Assembly (NCBI RefSeq): GCF_020181355.1
Contig: NZ_CP084004.1
Span: forward strand, 248,001-312,000
Length of the DNA: 64,000 nt
Reading direction: 5' to 3'
Source: Collinsella aerofaciens
GTDB taxonomy: Bacteria > Actinomycetota > Coriobacteriia > Coriobacteriales > Coriobacteriaceae
The translations under genes were made by a program, and so were the position numbers. The notes beneath the pieces were generated by a model that saw only the letters and a list, made by a program, of their open reading frames with translations, had not been told where the DNA came from and did no database searches. Numbering within the stretch: position 1 is the first letter of the stretch; each line of letters starts with the position of its first letter. Below are positions 60,511 through 64,000 of the stretch, one piece after another.

Positions 60511-62693
60511 TAGAACCAGAGGAAGTCGCTGCGGGTGACGGTGGCGCCGATGACGAAGGGCATGCAGGCGATGACCGGATACAGGTAGCGCATGTAGGTC
60601 GAGCCATTACACGGACCAATCAGGCACACGGCGAGCACGCCCAACAGCGGCACCCAGATCGCCAGCGCACGCCATGAATGACGACGCAGCAGGTAGACCA
60701 CCACGGCGATCATGATCCACACATAGGTGGCCGAGCTCATGGTGAGCGAGATAAAGGGAACACGCTGCACCGCCACACGGTACAGATTGATCAGGTGGTC
60801 GCACCAGCGCACCATGTTGCTGTCAACCGGATGGAAGTCGAAGTACTTGAGGTTGTCGGGGCGCGCCATAATCTCGGCACTACGCGCTGTGCTGTAGACC
60901 CAGGCATCGCGCGCGCTCGGATAAAAATAACCATAGTAGTTATTGATAAGCGCCGAGATATAGCACTCGGGATCCTTCTTAAACATCTGAGCCCATACCT
61001 CAAAATAGGCATCGATGTCCTCCTGCGAGGCATACTCGTTAAAGCAGTTCTTGACGGCATCGGACTTGTCAGGGTTGTAGCGGCGGCCCAGGTTCTCGTA
61101 CTTGAGCACACGGTCGATCACGGCACGCTCTTCGTCGGTCACCAAGCCGTCGCAAGGAGCCTCCACAATGGTGCCGTCCTCCTTAACCGTGGGGTTGACG
61201 CCCGAGTTGAGGCCGTCGTGCTTTTGGACGAAACGAGCCGTCTGCTGGAACGGAATCGAGAGGATTTCGCGCTTGGAACCAGGCGTGATATCGTGCGCCG
61301 GCATAAAGACCTTGGTGAAGTACATATTAGAGGCAAGGCAGAGCGCGAGCACCGCGAGAACACCGACCCAGCGGAAACGCGGGATGGCGCCTGAAGGCGC
61401 AGCACCAGTCTGCTTGGCTGCACGACGAGCCACATGCACGTCCCATACGCAAAACGCCGCCGCGATTACGCATGCCGCCAGGGGAAACACCAAGCCGCCG
61501 TTGCGCAGGAACGTGGAACCCATGGCGCCCAGAGCAAGCAGCAGCCAGTCGTGGCGCGCAAAGAGCACGGGGGCTTTCTCGCCCGCTCGCTCGACATTGG
61601 CATCACGACGGGGCAAGCCACATGCCACGAGCTTGACGGTCTGTACCAGCAGCACCAAGAACGCGTCGGCAAAGAGCACGTCTTTGGTGAGCAACGCCGC
61701 GTAGTTAGAGAACATCGGCATAAACGCAAAGAACAGCAGGATCGCACCGCGAACCGGCAGGCTCACGCCCAGTTTGCGCAGCGACGAAATGGAATAGGCC
61801 ATGCAGGCAGCCGTGATGACAAATTGAGCGCAGGTATAGATGGCAAGACCTGCGTTGGCGCTGTTGAACAGTGAAAGCCCCAGCTGGACGCACGAGCCGA
61901 TAATGGCCGTGTGCACTACGGGATGATGCCCGTTGAGCAGCACGTTGGGGTTGAGTAGGCGCAGGTAGTCGCTCGTGCCGTTGGGATAGTTAAACCACTG
62001 GCGAATCTGCGCGCCCGTATCTCCCATAAAAAGGCCGGGCAGCGAAGCAACGAGCGTGGGCGCCCAGGCGATCATAAGCACCAGGAAGGGCCCGGCAAAG
62101 GGATGGACCGAGAGCACGGCGTGAGTTACACGCCATACGCGGCCAAAGTGCGCTTCGGAAAACGGAATGCGCCGAGAGCTCAGCCAATCTAGACACTCAA
62201 AGGCAAGGTAGAAGGCAACGACCGCCAAGAGCATCCAGCCCGCGCCGCCAATCCAGGCGCAGATGATGCGGGCTTTGTCGCCAAGGACAATCTCGGCCGA
62301 GTCGGTGAGATCGTAGCTGCGGCCGAACACCATACAGATGGCGAAGAACAGCGACGGCAGAATGATCGATGGACGCCAGGTGTCGCCACGGCCAAAGAAC
62401 ACGTAGCGAAACGGCAGAGTGAGCAAGCAGGCAAGCGCAAGCAACATGACCGCGTCGGTATGGCCGGCAAACGAGAGGAGCACCTCGTAGCACACGTACA
62501 GCATGCCCGAGGCGTTGGGGTCAATCGCCAAGACTGCGTTGCTCGACACCGGGGAGGGATCGATGGAAAACGCCGTGGTCGCCAACAGCGCGAGCAAAAA
62601 TGCGATGAGCGTCTGCTTGGCAGGGTAGCGCTTAAACCAGACGATGCGGGCAGCGTCGCGCGCAGCCGTTGTGGAGAGGTCGGAATCCTTCAC
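60510..62693 (-). CDS. Large polytopic membrane protein, DUF6020-like
   Basis: 727 residues, about 12 predicted membrane helices. A soluble loop of about 160 residues sits between helices near the C-terminus (starts PAHDITPGSKREILSIPFQQTARFV). LPGLFMGDTGAQIRQWFN and NPNVLLNGHHPVVHTAI are polar motifs in the periplasm-facing half, as in GT-C glycosyltransferase-like proteins. No catalytic residues can be named with certainty. Function unknown, possibly envelope glycan synthesis. Monocistronic, with repeats on both sides. Confidence 0.7.
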   Translation of the reverse strand: MKDSDLSTTAARDAARIVWFKRYPAKQTLIAFLLALLATTAFSIDPSPVSSNAVLAIDPNASGMLYVCYEVLLSFAGHTDAVMLLALACLLTLPFRYVFFGRGDTWRPSIILPSLFFAICMVFGRSYDLTDSAEIVLGDKARIICAWIGGAGWMLLAVVAFYLAFECLDWLSSRRIPFSEAHFGRVWRVTHAVLSVHPFAGPFLVLMIAWAPTLVASLPGLFMGDTGAQIRQWFNYPNGTSDYLRLLNPNVLLNGHHPVVHTAIIGSCVQLGLSLFNSANAGLAIYTCAQFVITAACMAYSISSLRKLGVSLPVRGAILLFFAFMPMFSNYAALLTKDVLFADAFLVLLVQTVKLVACGLPRRDANVERAGEKAPVLFARHDWLLLALGAMGSTFLRNGGLVFPLAACVIAAAFCVWDVHVARRAAKQTGAAPSGAIPRFRWVGVLAVLALCLASNMYFTKVFMPAHDITPGSKREILSIPFQQTARFVQKHDGLNSGVNPTVKEDGTIVEAPCDGLVTDEERAVIDRVLKYENLGRRYNPDKSDAVKNCFNEYASQEDIDAYFEVWAQMFKKDPECYISALINNYYGYFYPSARDAWVYSTARSAEIMARPDNLKYFDFHPVDSNMVRWCDHLINLYRVAVQRVPFISLTMSSATYVWIMIAVVVYLLRRHSWRALAIWVPLLGVLAVCLIGPCNGSTYMRYLYPVIACMPFVIGATVTRSDFLWF

Positions 62694-62712
62694 AGTCCGA
62701 AAGCCTTTCTAG

Positions 62713-62751
62713 AAACCTGCCAAAAAGGGACAGGTTTATTTTGGCAGGTTT
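62713..62751 (+). repeat. GGGACAGG-core palindrome, AAACCTGCCAAAA type, plus orientation
   Basis: Perfect 13-bp arms AAACCTGCCAAAA / TTTTGGCAGGTTT around AGGGACAGGTTTA. Here it is upstream of a minus-strand gene and not at a stop codon, and in opposite orientation to the other copies. Confidence 0.88.
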
Positions 62752-62792
62752 TATCTGGGGAAACGTTACGGTTCTGTCATCGTTGCCCAGCG

Positions 62793-62829
62793 AACCACCA
62801 CAAAGGTTCCTGTCCCCTTTGTGGTGGTT
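62793..62829 (-). repeat. GGGGACAGG-core palindrome downstream of lgt, CCACCACAAAGG type
   Basis: Perfect 14-bp arms AACCACCACAAAGG / CCTTTGTGGTGGTT around GGACAGG. The arm is partly duplicated (AACCACC) toward the lgt stop, which lies 7 bp away. Confidence 0.85.
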
Positions 62830-62836
62830 TTGGTGG

Positions 62837-63658
62837 TTAGGCGTCCAGGTAGACGCGCTGGGGCTGGTTGCGGCGACGAGCAAAGATGATGAGCGCCAGG
62901 CCCGCGATTACAAGCGGCAGGCTCAGCAGCTGACCCATGGTGATGACGCCACTCAGCAGATAGCCCAGCTGCGCATCGGGCACGCGCACAAACTCAACGA
63001 GAAAGCGGACGATGCCGTAGCCCATCACAAAGACGCCCATAAACGTGCCTTGGGGCAGTAGCGGCTTTTTGCGGCTGAGCACCTGCAGAATGCAAAAGAG
63101 CACGATGCCCTCAAGAAATGCCTCGTAGAGCTGGGAGGGGTGACGCGGCATATCGCCCGCAGTCCCGCCAAAGACCACGCCCCAGGGCAGATCGGTCGGC
63201 TTGCCCCACAGCTCGCCGTTGACAAAGTTGGCGCAGCGTCCCAGACATAAGGCCAGCGGAGCACCGATAACGGCAAGGTCGGCGATGGTCCAGGCGTCGA
63301 GCTTGTACATGCGGCACACGAGCACGCCGCCGATAACGCCGCCCACCAAACCGCCATGGAAGCTCATGCCGCCCTCGTTGGTGGCAAAGATCTCGAGCGG
63401 ATGCGCCCAGTAGTAGCCGTCGCCGTAAAAGATGACGTAGAACAGGCGGGCGCCAATGATAAGGCCAAAGACCACGCCGACCACGACACTCGTCAGGTCG
63501 TCGACCGTAATGTCAAAACCCCAGCGACGCTGCGTGCGGTACATGACGACCGCCGTGAGCAGGGCACCGACCACGTAGGCCAGGCCGTACCAGTAGATGG
63601 TGATGGGGCCCGCCGAGATCGCGACGGGATCAAGCATATGGTAGAAGTCGTTGAGCAT
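62837..63658 (-). CDS. lgt: Prolipoprotein diacylglyceryl transferase
   Basis: 273 residues from MLNDFYHML (AGGAGG upstream; the 20 earlier in-frame residues cross a terminator hairpin). Seven membrane helices. The signature GRCANFVNGELWGKPTDLPWGVVF, FHGGLVGGVIGG and RHPSQLYEA(F) are visible, and the essential Arg and His of the family are present. It lipidates the lipobox Cys of prolipoproteins. Monocistronic. Confidence 0.95.
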   Translation of the reverse strand: MLNDFYHMLDPVAISAGPITIYWYGLAYVVGALLTAVVMYRTQRRWGFDITVDDLTSVVVGVVFGLIIGARLFYVIFYGDGYYWAHPLEIFATNEGGMSFHGGLVGGVIGGVLVCRMYKLDAWTIADLAVIGAPLALCLGRCANFVNGELWGKPTDLPWGVVFGGTAGDMPRHPSQLYEAFLEGIVLFCILQVLSRKKPLLPQGTFMGVFVMGYGIVRFLVEFVRVPDAQLGYLLSGVITMGQLLSLPLVIAGLALIIFARRRNQPQRVYLDA

Positions 63659-63685
63659 GTCGACCCTCCTACTCCCTACATACAA

Positions 63686-63718
63686 ATGCGGCCGCGGGCC
63701 TTGCGCTCGCAGCCGCAT
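63686..63718 (-). terminator. Terminator of the NifU-like gene
   Basis: ATGCGGC / GCCGCAT outer stem with further inner pairs and ATTTGT on the minus strand, in the 109-bp gap before lgt. Confidence 0.7.
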
Positions 63719-63767
63719 ATTTGGGCGTAACGTCTATGCGGAGTATGCCGTCCGCAGCTTTCGCATC

Positions 63768-64000
63768 TTAGAACGGCGCGTACTCGTCGTACAGGTCATC
63801 GGTCTCGCCGGAGGCATTGACCTGCTCGACACGCGTAACGCCGGGCACGTGCTCCTTGAGGATACGCTCGATGCCCATGGAAAGCGTCAGGGCGCTCATG
63901 GGACAACCGGCACAGGCGCCCTGAAGCTCCAGCTTGACGACGCCCTCGTCATCAACGCCTATATACTCCATGTCGCCGCCGTCGGCCTGTAGGTTGGGGC
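63768..64000 (-). CDS. NifU C-terminal domain protein, 5' end outside window
   Basis: The frame runs to the window edge; visible residues begin [39 protein letters not shown], which holds the DGGD motif and the CxxC (CAGC) cluster ligands of NifU/Nfu domains. It transfers Fe-S clusters to target proteins. At least 77 residues are seen; typical single-domain forms are 70-100 residues, so little may be missing. Confidence 0.9.
   Translation of the reverse strand, partial: PNLQADGGDMEYIGVDDEGVVKLELQGACAGCPMSALTLSMGIERILKEHVPGVTRVEQVNASGETDDLYDEYAPF

Overview
This window looks like chromosomal DNA of a Collinsella-like member of the Coriobacteriia (Actinomycetota, gut anaerobes). The base composition is moderately high GC. 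The gene set fits: a disA-ispD-ispF-cysS-rlmB-yacP cluster, the MEP isoprenoid route (ispD, ispF, ispE), a dedicated ECF riboflavin transporter, a ThrE exporter, an Asp23/Gls24 envelope-stress cluster and an oxygen-sensitive-type 2-hydroxyacyl-CoA dehydratase activase. The genus is an inference from gene content and style. There is no rRNA here to confirm it.

Layout. 0-9.2 kb: a HipA-like fragment at the left edge, the yacP/rlmB/cysS/ispF/ispD/disA operon (minus strand), then plus-strand mntP behind a yybP-ykoY manganese riboswitch and a HipBA toxin-antitoxin pair with its operators. 9.3-25 kb (minus): pepD, clpC, a TetR regulator co-transcribed with a giant 1479-residue activase fusion (with a 21-bp palindromic operator upstream), a DUF2798 membrane protein, ThrE, lysS with an appended tRNA-binding domain, greA, tatA and tRNA-Pro(CGG). 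25-33.6 kb (minus): ispE, veg, an IS110 insertion, dtd, rdgB, rph, murI, a HAD hydrolase and murE. 33.6-38 kb: asnB, tRNA-Val(TAC) with a duplicated 3' end, and an IS256-type element nested in a MITE-like repeat. 38-43 kb: argDBJC. 43-50 kb: two pyridoxamine-oxidase-like paralogues, ecfT, a fused ecfAA, ribU with an FMN riboswitch, groL and groS. 50-51.6 kb: a second IS256-type copy, identical in transposase and inverted. 51.8-64 kb: an amidohydrolase, an M20 amidohydrolase, a zinc-ribbon membrane protein, a YitT-family protein, the asp23/DUF2273/amaP cluster, yebC, a DUF6020-like protein, lgt and the end of a NifU-domain gene.

Most genes are housekeeping and need little interpretation. The unusual content is between genes. 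The window is dense in palindromes. Several share a GGGACAGG-type core inside variable inverted arms, and many begin exactly at, or within a few bases of, a stop codon. There are also longer nested hairpins of about 100-143 nt. One of these has been split by an IS256 copy that still carries a perfect 8-bp target duplication. These REP-like and structured elements, and the IS110 element with its probable bridge RNA, are the best candidates for undescribed biology. The two riboswitches (Mn2+ and FMN), the HipB operators and the TetR palindrome give direct regulatory readings for their genes.
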